From assembly GCA_031273445.1 (NCBI GenBank), contig JAISRV010000285.1, forward strand, positions 1 to 5,272: 5,272 nucleotides of DNA, written 5' to 3'. Under the pieces are notes generated by a model, which ran no database searches, was not told the origin of the DNA, and was given only the letters and a program-made list of their open reading frames with translations. Positions 1 to 5,271 of the stretch are shown piece after piece; the stretch's first letter is position 1, and every line of letters begins with the position of its first letter. The DNA comes from Candidatus Adiutrix sp. (GTDB taxonomy: Bacteria; Desulfobacterota; Desulfarculia; Adiutricales; Adiutricaceae). A program made the position numbers and the translations under genes.

Positions 1-327
1 ATGAAGTCCGAACGCGACCAGCAGGCGGCCAAATACCGCAGCGAAGGCCAGATGGAAGCCCAGAAGATCAGGGCCGAAGCCGACCGCAACCGGGCCGAGA
101 TGCTATCCAAAGCCGACCGCGCCAGCCAGGAGATTCGCGGCCAGGCCGACGCCGAAGCCGCGGGCATATATGCCGGAGCCTACAATCTGGATCCGGAATT
201 TTACGCTTTCACCCGTTCTCTGGAATCATATCGGGCCGCCTTCACGAACAAAAGCACCCTGGTGCTCTCGGCCGAAGATCTGGACTATCTCAAATATTTC
301 GGGCGGCCCAGCGCCGCCAGGCCCTGA
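1..327 (+). CDS. hflC: HflC, protease modulator (C-terminal part only)
   Basis: This is the last 108 residues of HflC, the SPFH/band-7 protein that pairs with HflK in the inner membrane and modulates the FtsH (HflB) protease. Visible: an Ala/Glu/Arg-rich helical stretch at residues 1-55 (RSEGQMEAQKIRAEADRNRA, then IRGQADAEAA), typical of the coiled coil after the SPFH domain. The diagnostic HflC tail follows: DPEFYAFTRSLESYRAAF at about 64-81, then a short LVLSAEDLDYLKYF segment. E. coli HflC has an equivalent DPDFYAFIRSLRAYENSF tail. The ATG at base 1 is almost certainly an internal Met, since full HflC is about 300 residues and its membrane anchor and SPFH domain would lie left of the window. 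hflK is expected further upstream. It ends with TGA, 35 bases before the next gene. Confidence 0.93.
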   Translation: MKSERDQQAAKYRSEGQMEAQKIRAEADRNRAEMLSKADRASQEIRGQADAEAAGIYAGAYNLDPEFYAFTRSLESYRAAFTNKSTLVLSAEDLDYLKYFGRPSAARP

Positions 328-362
328 GCGCCTGAAGCGGCCTATTGAAAAGAGAGAAGAAC

Positions 363-692
363 ATGGCGGAAAATATTAACGATATTACCGTAAATTACGA
401 AGAAGAAGGCGAACTGGTGGTAGAGGAGCTGGAAAAAGTCATCCTCACCCGCGGCGCCTGGACCTCCATTCTTTTTCGCTATCGCGAAAGAGAACGGCAG
501 ACCGGCCAGATGGGCCCGCCCAAAGCCACCCTCAGGCGCTTTCAGAAGCACCAGGGCGTTTTTAAAAAGCGCGACGCCATAAATCTGTCCGCCGAGACCG
601 CCCGAACCCTGATCAATGCCCTGGAGGCCTGGCTGAAGGAAGGCCTTTTGGGCAAAGGTTCAGCTTCAGATGATGGCCTGGGTGACGAGTAA
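363..692 (+). CDS. Small conserved-looking protein of unknown function between hflC and queD
   Basis: A 109-residue protein that I cannot assign to a named family. The ATG at 363 is preferred over an in-frame TTG at 345, because the purine-rich AGAGAGAAGA just upstream (350-359) is placed as a ribosome binding site for the ATG and would be inside the gene for the TTG. The N-terminus is acidic (residues 1-26, many Glu/Asp). A basic core follows at 27-72 (LTRGAWTSILFRYRERER, then PPKATLRRFQKHQGVFKKRD). After that come a predicted helix with LSAETARTLINALEAWLKE at about 75-94 and a flexible acidic tail. There is no signal peptide, membrane segment or Cys/His metal motif. The strand-rich basic core plus C-terminal helix recalls small PC4-like nucleic-acid-binding proteins, but this is only a resemblance. 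Its TAA shares one base with the queD ATG (TAATG), so the two are probably translationally coupled. Confidence 0.8.
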   Translation: MAENINDITVNYEEEGELVVEELEKVILTRGAWTSILFRYRERERQTGQMGPPKATLRRFQKHQGVFKKRDAINLSAETARTLINALEAWLKEGLLGKGSASDDGLGDE

Positions 693-1072
693 TGTTTGAA
701 CTAAAGGTGACCGACCATTTCTCAGCGGCTCACAACCTGCGCGAATTTTACGGCAAATGCGAAAACCTTCACGGCCATAACTGGTTTGTGGAGGCCCGGG
801 TCAGAGCCAGAAATCTGGATAAAACCGGGTTGGTCATGGATTTCGGCCTGATTAAAAAATGCCTGAAAACCGTTCTGGATATTATTGATCACCAATATTT
901 AAACGAGATTGAGGCTTTCAAAATCGACAACCCGTCTTCTGAAAACATCGCCATTTTCATTTTCAATAACCTGGCGCCTTATATTTCCGAAGAGACCGAC
1001 GGCCGGGCCTGGCTGCACTCCGTTTCCGCTTGGGAAAGCGGCAACGCCTCAGCCACCTGCATGGCTGATTGA
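692..1072 (+). CDS. queD: 6-carboxy-5,6,7,8-tetrahydropterin synthase (QueD/PTPS family)
   Basis: A 126-residue cytoplasmic enzyme that converts 7,8-dihydroneopterin triphosphate to 6-carboxytetrahydropterin, an early step in making the 7-deazaguanine precursor of queuosine in tRNA. Family landmarks are all present: zinc ligands His14 (FSAAH), His27 and His29 (HGHNW); catalytic Cys23 in CENLHGH; DFG at 50-52; the catalytic Asp66-His67 pair in DHQYLN; PSSEN at 81-85; and the pterin-anchoring Glu115 in SAWES. The length is normal for the family. The start overlaps the previous stop by one base, with a GGGTGA (680-685) six bases upstream acting as ribosome binding site inside the preceding gene. 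Glu24 directly follows the Cys, so the motif also satisfies E-x2-HGH, the arrangement of PTPS-III enzymes that feed folate synthesis. A dual or folate role cannot be excluded. No other queuosine gene is visible here. Confidence 0.93.
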   Translation: MFELKVTDHFSAAHNLREFYGKCENLHGHNWFVEARVRARNLDKTGLVMDFGLIKKCLKTVLDIIDHQYLNEIEAFKIDNPSSENIAIFIFNNLAPYISEETDGRAWLHSVSAWESGNASATCMAD

Positions 1073-1084
1073 ACAACCCCCAAC

Positions 1085-1091
1085 AAAGGAG
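1085..1091 (+). promoter_or_regulatory. Ribosome binding site that fixes the TTG start of the CorC-like gene
   Basis: AAAGGAG lies nine bases before the TTG at 1101, in the 28-base gap after the queD stop. It is the strongest Shine-Dalgarno-like site on the plus strand near this gene. It argues for TTG 1101 as the start rather than upstream in-frame codons, which would overlap queD. Confidence 0.8.
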
Positions 1092-1100
1092 ATCGCCGCC

Positions 1101-1967
1101 TTGGACGAAGGCAGTTCACCCCAGCGAAGTTTTATTTCCAGATTGTCCAGATTATTTGGGAAAGGCTCCGCCTCATTCGAAGACGAAATAAGCCTTATCC
1201 TGGATCATGGCGAGGAAAGCGGGGCCATAGCCCAGAGCGCCAGCGAAATGATTCAGAGCATTGTCGAGTTTAACGACACTGTGGCCCGACAGATCATGAC
1301 GCCGCGCATAGACATGGTCGGGGTGGAAAAAAGCTCTTCCCTCGGCGAAATCATACCGATAATCGTCGATGAAGGCTATTCGCGTCTGCCGGTGTACGAC
1401 GGAGACATGGATCACGTCGTCGGCTTTATCGTCGGCAAAGATCTTTTGCAGTTATGGGGAGAGCCGTCGCATATTCCCCTGCCCCAAAGGCTGATAAGAC
1501 CGATCATACTTGCGCCCGGAAACAAAAAAATCGTCGATCTCCTGGGTGAACTGCGCCGCAAAAAAAGCCATCTGGCCATAGTGTTGGATGAATACGGCGG
1601 AACTGACGGCCTGGTCACCATGGAAGACATCATCGAAGAAATAGTCGGCGATATCCATGATGAATATGACGAGGAAGAAGAGCCTTTCGTGGATCTTTCG
1701 CCGGGCGTGACCATGGCGACCGGCCAGGCGGCCATATCGGATTTGAGCGAACACCTGGGCGTTGAACTGCCCGAAGGCGATTATGACACTTTGGGCGGCT
1801 TTCTGACCAATCAGATCGGCCGCGTGCCGCAGGTTCATGAAAAAATAAGATGGGCGGATCTTATCTTCAGCATTGCCCAAGCCGATGACCGCAAGGTGGA
1901 CAAAGTGGAGATAAGGCGCCTTGACTCGAATGAACGCGAACTGCCGCCTGAACTCGGCGGCCCTTGA
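1101..1967 (+). CDS. corC: CorC/HlyC-family protein with paired CBS domains
   Basis: A 288-residue protein of the CorC/YbeX type (E. coli CorC is of similar length), associated with magnesium/cobalt homeostasis and ribosome-related phenotypes; its biochemical role is not settled. Order: a Ser/Arg-rich N-terminus with the FEDE element (about 26-29); CBS domain 1 at about 65-125 with the family motif IMTPRIDMVGVE and PVYDGDMDHVVGFIVGKDLL; CBS domain 2 at about 130-190 with LAIVLDEYGGTDGLVTMEDI and the GDIHDEYDEEEE acidic stretch; and a CorC_HlyC transporter-associated domain at about 200-273 (GDYDTLGGFLTNQIGRVP). CBS pairs bind adenine nucleotides in relatives. The DUF21 membrane domain of longer CNNM/CorB proteins is absent and no membrane helix is seen, so it should be cytosolic. 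The start is TTG 1101, set by the AAAGGAG upstream; the frame stays open further left, but there it only overlaps queD out of frame. It is the last gene of the plus-strand operon. Confidence 0.92.
   Translation: MDEGSSPQRSFISRLSRLFGKGSASFEDEISLILDHGEESGAIAQSASEMIQSIVEFNDTVARQIMTPRIDMVGVEKSSSLGEIIPIIVDEGYSRLPVYDGDMDHVVGFIVGKDLLQLWGEPSHIPLPQRLIRPIILAPGNKKIVDLLGELRRKKSHLAIVLDEYGGTDGLVTMEDIIEEIVGDIHDEYDEEEEPFVDLSPGVTMATGQAAISDLSEHLGVELPEGDYDTLGGFLTNQIGRVPQVHEKIRWADLIFSIAQADDRKVDKVEIRRLDSNERELPPELGGP
1943..1961 (+). terminator. Possible weak hairpin at the end of the plus-strand operon
   Basis: GCCGCC (1943-1948), a seven-base loop and GGCGGC (1956-1961) form a perfect six-pair GC stem over the last codons of the CorC-like gene. 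Downstream, T residues are scattered (GAAATTTAG, then CATCTTTT) rather than forming a proper U tract, so it is at best a weak intrinsic terminator. On the minus strand the same hairpin lies 21 bases past the leuB stop but has no T run after it. Nothing else terminator-like is visible between the convergent genes. Confidence 0.3.
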
Positions 1968-1980
1968 AATTTAGTTCATC

Positions 1981-2000
1981 TTTTAACGAGTTTTAACGAG
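1981..2000. repeat. Perfect 10-bp tandem duplication at the 3' end of the leuB-like gene
   Basis: TTTTAACGAG occurs twice, back to back. On the minus strand the copies cover the last codons of the leuB-like gene. The present reading ends Leu-Val-Lys-Thr-Arg-stop. With a single copy it would end Leu-Val-Lys-Arg-stop, using a TGA just downstream. The duplication therefore shifts the frame but costs almost nothing because a stop is reached at once. Confidence 0.9.
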
Positions 2001-3110
2001 CGCGGCGACTTTTTCCCCGACCGCGGCCACGCCGTCACGGCCGCCAAGCTCAAAAGGTTTGTCCGGGCCGGCCAGATAATCATAGACGGCTTTCTCCACC
2101 GCGGCCGCTGCTTCCGTCTCCCCTATGTGCTTAAGCATCATGGCCGCGGACATGACGGCCGCCAGAGGATTGGCCCGGCCGCTGCCGGCGATGTCCGGGG
2201 CTGAACCGTGAACGGGCTCGAACATCGAAAGGCCGTCGCCGATGTTGCCGGAGGCGGCCAGACCCAGGCCGCCGGCCAGCGCTGAAAGCAGATCGCTGAC
2301 GATATCGCCGAAAAGGTTGGGGCACAGCATCACCCCCCAGCCCCCCGGGTTGCGCGGCAAGAGGTAACACATGGCGTCGACGTTGACATAGACCGGTTCA
2401 ATATCCGGGAACTCGTCGGAGAACGTCTGCCGGGTAACTTCATCCCAGAAACCGTAAAGATGGGGCACGGCATTGGCCTTGCTGACCACGGCGACTTTGT
2501 TTTCGCCGCGGGCGCGGGCCAATTCGCCGGCTTTGCGGGTTATGCGGGCTATGCCGGGCCTGGTCATCAGCCCCAGGGAAAAAGCGCCTTCAACCGCTGG
2601 GGCGAAACTGAGCTCCAGGCGGCCTGAAAGATCGTAGAGCCCGCGGCCAGCTTCAATCTTCTCCGCCATTACTCCGCAGCCGCGGCCGCCGATGCCCATG
2701 TAAAGGTCTTCCGTGTTTTCGCGCACGACCACCGCGTCCAGCCGCCGGCCTGAAGCCAAAGCCGCCGGGGTGGGCACATTTGGAAAACTCAGGGCCGGGC
2801 GCAGGTTCATATACTGATCAAAATGAAATCGCAGAGCCAAAAGTAGACCCTGCTCCAGGGGCCCGGGTTTGACCCTGGGGTCGCCGACCGCGCCCAGCAA
2901 CATGGCCCGGCACTCGGACATCTCGTCAAGCGCGGCCGCGGGCAAAACCAGGCCATGCTCCAAATAATAGGCGGCGCCGAAAGGAAAACGGCGCCATTCG
3001 AGCTCGAAGCCGAATTTTTCGGCCGCGGCCTCGCAAACCTTGCAGGCTTCGCCGATGACTTCAGGGCCTATGCCGTCGCCGGGCAAAAGAGCGATCAAGC
3101 GCTTGGTCAT
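1983..3110 (-). CDS. leuB: 3-isopropylmalate dehydrogenase family (NAD-dependent beta-decarboxylating dehydrogenase)
   Basis: A 375-residue cytosolic enzyme of the isocitrate/isopropylmalate dehydrogenase superfamily, which oxidatively decarboxylates 2-hydroxy acids with NAD and Mg2+. The most likely role is leucine synthesis (3-isopropylmalate to 4-methyl-2-oxopentanoate). Visible: LLPGDGIGPEV near the N-terminus; substrate-phase arginines Arg94, Arg104 (NLRP) and Arg130; Tyr137; catalytic Lys211 in SKANAVP; metal-binding Asp245, Asp269 and Asp273 (NLFGDIVSD); and the NAD site HGSAPDIAG at 301-309 with Asp306, which fits NAD rather than NADP. The overall style (LLGAVGDP, GLLLALRFHFDQYMNLRP) is like actinobacterial LeuB and tartrate-dehydrogenase relatives. 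However, the specificity loop reads VVRENTEDLYMG instead of the usual REL-T-GG, so isocitrate, homoisocitrate or tartrate/malate are alternatives. ATG 3110 is chosen over an in-frame TTG at 3128. The 102 bases between it and the protease gene show no clear promoter or terminator. leuA, leuC and leuD are not in view. Confidence 0.85.
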   Translation of the reverse strand: MTKRLIALLPGDGIGPEVIGEACKVCEAAAEKFGFELEWRRFPFGAAYYLEHGLVLPAAALDEMSECRAMLLGAVGDPRVKPGPLEQGLLLALRFHFDQYMNLRPALSFPNVPTPAALASGRRLDAVVVRENTEDLYMGIGGRGCGVMAEKIEAGRGLYDLSGRLELSFAPAVEGAFSLGLMTRPGIARITRKAGELARARGENKVAVVSKANAVPHLYGFWDEVTRQTFSDEFPDIEPVYVNVDAMCYLLPRNPGGWGVMLCPNLFGDIVSDLLSALAGGLGLAASGNIGDGLSMFEPVHGSAPDIAGSGRANPLAAVMSAAMMLKHIGETEAAAAVEKAVYDYLAGPDKPFELGGRDGVAAVGEKVAALVKTR

Positions 3111-3117
3111 AAAATCG

Positions 3118-3126
3118 TCACCCTCC
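3118..3126 (-). promoter_or_regulatory. Ribosome binding site for the leuB-like gene
   Basis: Read on the minus strand, GGAGGGTGA precedes the ATG at 3110, with seven bases between its end and the start codon (eleven from the GGAGG core). It decides in favour of ATG 3110, because the alternative in-frame TTG at 3128 lies before this site. Confidence 0.75.
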
Positions 3127-3212
3127 AAAATAACGGTCGGCGATCAAACCCCGTCCGGACATCCCCCGGGCGCCTGATCTCAGTTGAAAAGTTGGAAACC
3201 TGGGATAAAGGC

Positions 3213-4625
3213 CTATTTGGCTTCCTTTATCTCTTTGAGCAGCCTGGTTTCACGCATAGCCATATTTTTATAGTTGCCGGCCTCAGCCAGCTTGACCACT
3301 TCCCCATAGTGGAAGATGGCCTGATCGAGATTACCGATGTCAGCGAAGTATTTGGCCAGATAAAAGTGGCCCTTGGACTTTTGTCCGTTATTGCCGAAAA
3401 AGCGTCCGGCCAGTTCCAGCGCCTCAGGATAAGTTTCCGTTTCCATGTTGACGGCCCGATCATAAAGGGCCGCGGCTCGTTTTTTATCGTTTAAAAGTTC
3501 ACAGGCGCGGGCCAGCCCCAAAACGGCCTGGCGGTGATCCTGGCCCGCTTTCTCATAGTAGTTTTTGGCCTCCTGCGGCTTACGCCGCTTCAGGCTCAGG
3601 TCGCCCAGGTCGGCCAGATATTCGGGATTTCCAGGAGACAGGGCCAGAGCCTGGCTCATGAGTTTGTCGGCCTCGCCAAGGTTCTGCTGGCGCACGGCCA
3701 GAAGCCCCAGGGCATGAAGGGCCGAAGCGTCGTTTTTGTTCTGGTTCAAGCGGCCGGTCATGATGGTCTGAATGCGTCGCGGCTCCCCGGAAAAAGCCAG
3801 AACACGGTCGCGAAAAGCCAGATAACGCAGATCCGGCGCCGGACTGGGCGCATTCTCATAATCCTTGAAAGTAATGGCCAGACGGCTGGCCAGGGCCGGG
3901 TGAGTGTTCAGGTAAGTGGGAATATCCGGCGATATCTGATAAGTCTTCTGCGACATGATTTTAAAGGCGCCATACATGTCGCGGGCGTCATAGCCGGCTT
4001 TGATCATATACTGCCGCCCTTTGGCGTCGGCCTCGGCCTCGTCTTCGCGGGAGTTGGCCAGCATGCTCTGAATCGTCGCCCCTGTGCCGCCGAACATCAA
4101 AGCCTGCCCGAGAGCCGCGGTCGAGCCGCCGCGTGAAGCCAGAAGGGCTCCGGCCAGCATGGAGGCTATGGCGGTCAGGGAGGCCCCGGCGGCGCCTTCA
4201 ACCCGCCGGGCAAAGTGGCGTGCCGTCAGGTGAGCCACTTCATGGCCGATGATGGCGGCCAGTTCGCCTTCGTTTTCCAGGCTGTTGATGGTTTCCGTAT
4301 GCATATAGACGAAACCGCCGGGCACGGCGAAAGCGTTGATGCCGTCGCTGCGCAGAATATAAAAACTGCACTGTCCCGGCCCCAGCCCGGCGGCCCGTAT
4401 GATGCGGCCGGTAATGGCCTTGTAATACTTATTGATGATGGGATCGTCAATAATGGCCCCGGTGGCCGCGACCTTTAAATGGAAACGCCGCCCCAGCTCC
4501 TTTTCTTTCTGTGGGGTCATCTCTTCGGCCCGCAGGAGAGGCCAAGGGCAGACCAGGCCTATAATCAACAGCCATACCAAGCCGCGCCAAGCTAACGACG
4601 CCGTCCGCCATGATGTTTTCCACAT
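3213..4625 (-). CDS. BepA-like exported M48 zinc metalloprotease with C-terminal TPR repeats
   Basis: A 470-residue periplasmic protease of family M48, like E. coli BepA (YfgC), which degrades stalled outer-membrane proteins and assists LptD/BAM assembly. Residues 1-33 form a Sec signal peptide: basic N-terminus, hydrophobic WLLIIGLVC core and a likely cut after LRA. The protease domain runs from about 35 to 260. It has HEVAH at 128-132 (zinc ligands His128 and His132, catalytic Glu129), the third ligand Glu198 in SREDEAEADAKG, and a THP motif with His242 matching the regulatory His246 of BepA. A hydrophobic Ala/Gly-rich stretch at about 144-182 corresponds to the membrane-facing part of the family. 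TPR-like helical pairs fill about 295-450 (HALGLLAVRQQNLGEADKLM; YLADLGDLSLKRRKPQEAKN). The ATG at 4625 follows GGGGGGTGG (4629-4637). It lies 47 bases after rsfS and is probably cotranscribed with it. BepA-like function is inferred from architecture. Confidence 0.9.
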   Translation of the reverse strand: MWKTSWRTASLAWRGLVWLLIIGLVCPWPLLRAEEMTPQKEKELGRRFHLKVAATGAIIDDPIINKYYKAITGRIIRAAGLGPGQCSFYILRSDGINAFAVPGGFVYMHTETINSLENEGELAAIIGHEVAHLTARHFARRVEGAAGASLTAIASMLAGALLASRGGSTAALGQALMFGGTGATIQSMLANSREDEAEADAKGRQYMIKAGYDARDMYGAFKIMSQKTYQISPDIPTYLNTHPALASRLAITFKDYENAPSPAPDLRYLAFRDRVLAFSGEPRRIQTIMTGRLNQNKNDASALHALGLLAVRQQNLGEADKLMSQALALSPGNPEYLADLGDLSLKRRKPQEAKNYYEKAGQDHRQAVLGLARACELLNDKKRAAALYDRAVNMETETYPEALELAGRFFGNNGQKSKGHFYLAKYFADIGNLDQAIFHYGEVVKLAEAGNYKNMAMRETRLLKEIKEAK

Positions 4626-4672
4626 AATCCACCCCCCGGCGGCATCCTGGCCGGTTTACAGACGCGCCGTCA

Positions 4673-5008
4673 TCACGCTTTGGAGATCGACGGGCGCGGC
4701 GCGTCTGACCACAGCCCTTCCAGGTCATAAATACTTCTTGATTCGCGATTGAAGATGTGCACGATTATATCTCCCAAGTCAACCAGCGCCCAATGACTGT
4801 CCCCGCCCAAGCCCTCGACCCCCAGGGGATGAACGCCGATTTCCCTGGCGCGCCGCACTATTTTCTCCGCTATGGCCGTAACCTGGCGCGGATTTTCCGC
4901 GCTGGCGATATAAAACCAGTCGGCCACCGACGACAGACCCGATATGTTCAGAAGCACCGGATCAATAGGTTTATGTTCATTGGCCGCCGCCGCTACGACG
5001 TCGGTCAG
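4673..5008 (-). CDS. rsfS: Ribosomal silencing factor RsfS (start codon uncertain)
   Basis: RsfS (Iojap/DUF143) binds large-subunit protein uL14 and blocks 30S-50S joining, lowering translation in stationary phase or starvation. Counting from the CTG at 5008 (111 residues), family landmarks are GLSSVADWF (24-32), GVEG (63-66), Trp73, the hallmark DLGDIIVHIF (77-86), Tyr94 and LEGLW (96-100). The C-terminal core is intact. The start is the problem. The first ATG/GTG/TTG in frame is GTG 4957, which gives 94 residues, removes the N-terminal helix (TDVVAAAANEHK) and has no ribosome binding site. CTG 5008 lies 11 bases after AAGGA and gives a normal length. The frame is open to 5029 (reading KKRISPDLTDVV) before a stop at 5032-5030. 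It overlaps the end of the upstream Ala/Pro/Lys-rich ORF in the -1 frame just past an A9 run, so a fusion made by frameshift is also possible. Confidence 0.85.
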   Translation of the reverse strand: MTDVVAAAANEHKPIDPVLLNISGLSSVADWFYIASAENPRQVTAIAEKIVRRAREIGVHPLGVEGLGGDSHWALVDLGDIIVHIFNRESRSIYDLEGLWSDAPRPSISKA

Positions 5009-5016
5009 GTCAGGAC

Positions 5017-5271
5017 TTATCCTTTTTTTTTAACGGCTTTGTTTTCAGCCTTAACTTTTGGCGCGGCGGTCGCCTTGGGCGCGGCCTTGGCTTTGGGTTC
5101 GGCGCTCGCCTTGGGGGCGGCCTTGGCCTTGGGCGCGGCCTTGGCCTTGGGCGCGGCGGTCGCCTTGGGGGCGGCCTTGGACGCGGCGGTCGCCTTGGGG
5201 GCGGCCTTGGACGCGGCGGTCGCCTTGGGGGCGGCCTTGGCCTTGGGTTCGGCGGTCGCCTTGGGAGCGGC
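5017..5271 (-). CDS. C-terminal part of an Ala/Pro/Lys-rich low-complexity protein (5' end beyond window)
   Basis: An open frame enters from the right edge and gives 84 residues before TAA (5019-5017). It has no start inside the window. It is almost wholly Ala, Lys and Pro with some Thr, Ser and Glu: repeats of PKATAASKAA and PKAKAA, ending KVKAENKAVKKKG. Spaced lysines and prolines suggest a disordered, positively charged tail of the kind seen on bacterial histone-H1-like, HU-like or AlgP-like proteins, and on extensions of ribosome-associated proteins. The parent protein cannot be identified from this fragment. The regular codon use (AAG, GCC, CCC), absence of internal stops and in-frame repeat units support real coding. 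The last lysines are AAA AAA AAA. The stop falls inside the upstream region of rsfS, so the two genes are at least translationally coupled, and this ORF may instead be an N-terminal extension of RsfS if the A9 run is read with a shift. Confidence 0.7.
   Translation of the reverse strand, partial: AAPKATAEPKAKAAPKATAASKAAPKATAASKAAPKATAAPKAKAAPKAKAAPKASAEPKAKAAPKATAAPKVKAENKAVKKKG
5023..5031 (-). other. A9 homopolymer at the junction of two reading frames
   Basis: Nine consecutive A residues on the minus strand (nine T on plus) followed by GGATAA. In the upstream frame this reads three Lys codons, Gly, stop. A -1 slip on A-AAA-AAA, or a tenth A, would join the upstream ORF directly to the RsfS frame (Lys-Lys-Lys-Arg-Ile-Ser-Pro-Asp-Leu). 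It is the longest homopolymer in an otherwise GC-rich stretch. Confidence 0.9.
5117..5152. repeat. Two perfect 18-bp tandem copies
   Basis: Copies at 5117-5134 and 5135-5152 are identical. On the minus strand they encode Lys-Ala-Lys-Ala-Ala-Pro units in the low-complexity tail. The unit length is a multiple of three, so copy-number change keeps the frame. Confidence 0.85.
5161..5240. repeat. 30-bp tandem repeat, two full copies and a 20-bp partial copy
   Basis: 5161-5190 and 5191-5220 are identical, and 5221-5240 repeats the first 20 bases. A divergent relative precedes it at about 5101-5160. On the minus strand each unit encodes a ten-residue KAAPKATAAS-type repeat. This is a coding minisatellite that should expand and contract in frame. 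Confidence 0.92.

Noticed and set aside
909..1100. Upstream extension of the CorC-like ORF to an ATG at 909
   Set aside because: It overlaps queD out of frame, the extra residues resemble no CorC N-terminus, and a good AAAGGAG lies right before TTG 1101.
1412..1880. Minus-strand ORFs of 107 and 142 residues
   Set aside because: They lie entirely antisense to the CBS-domain coding region and show no protein-family features.
2955..3494. 179-residue plus-strand ORF
   Set aside because: It runs antisense across the leuB start, the intergenic gap and the protease C-terminus, both of which have convincing family motifs; it shows no motif of its own.
3534..4136. 200-residue plus-strand ORF
   Set aside because: It is an antisense shadow of the M48-TPR gene, kept open by GC-rich codon bias; no ribosome binding site or recognisable domain.
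4535..4560. Lipoprotein signal in the M48 protease (Cys26 in the hydrophobic segment)
   Set aside because: The residues before the Cys are Gly-Leu-Val, not a lipobox with Gly/Ala/Ser at -1; cleavage after LRA (residue 33) fits better.
4626..4672. Hairpin (CCGGC/GCCGG) upstream of the protease start as a regulatory element
   Set aside because: Only a five-pair stem in GC-rich DNA, easily expected by chance, with no conserved riboswitch or attenuator features.
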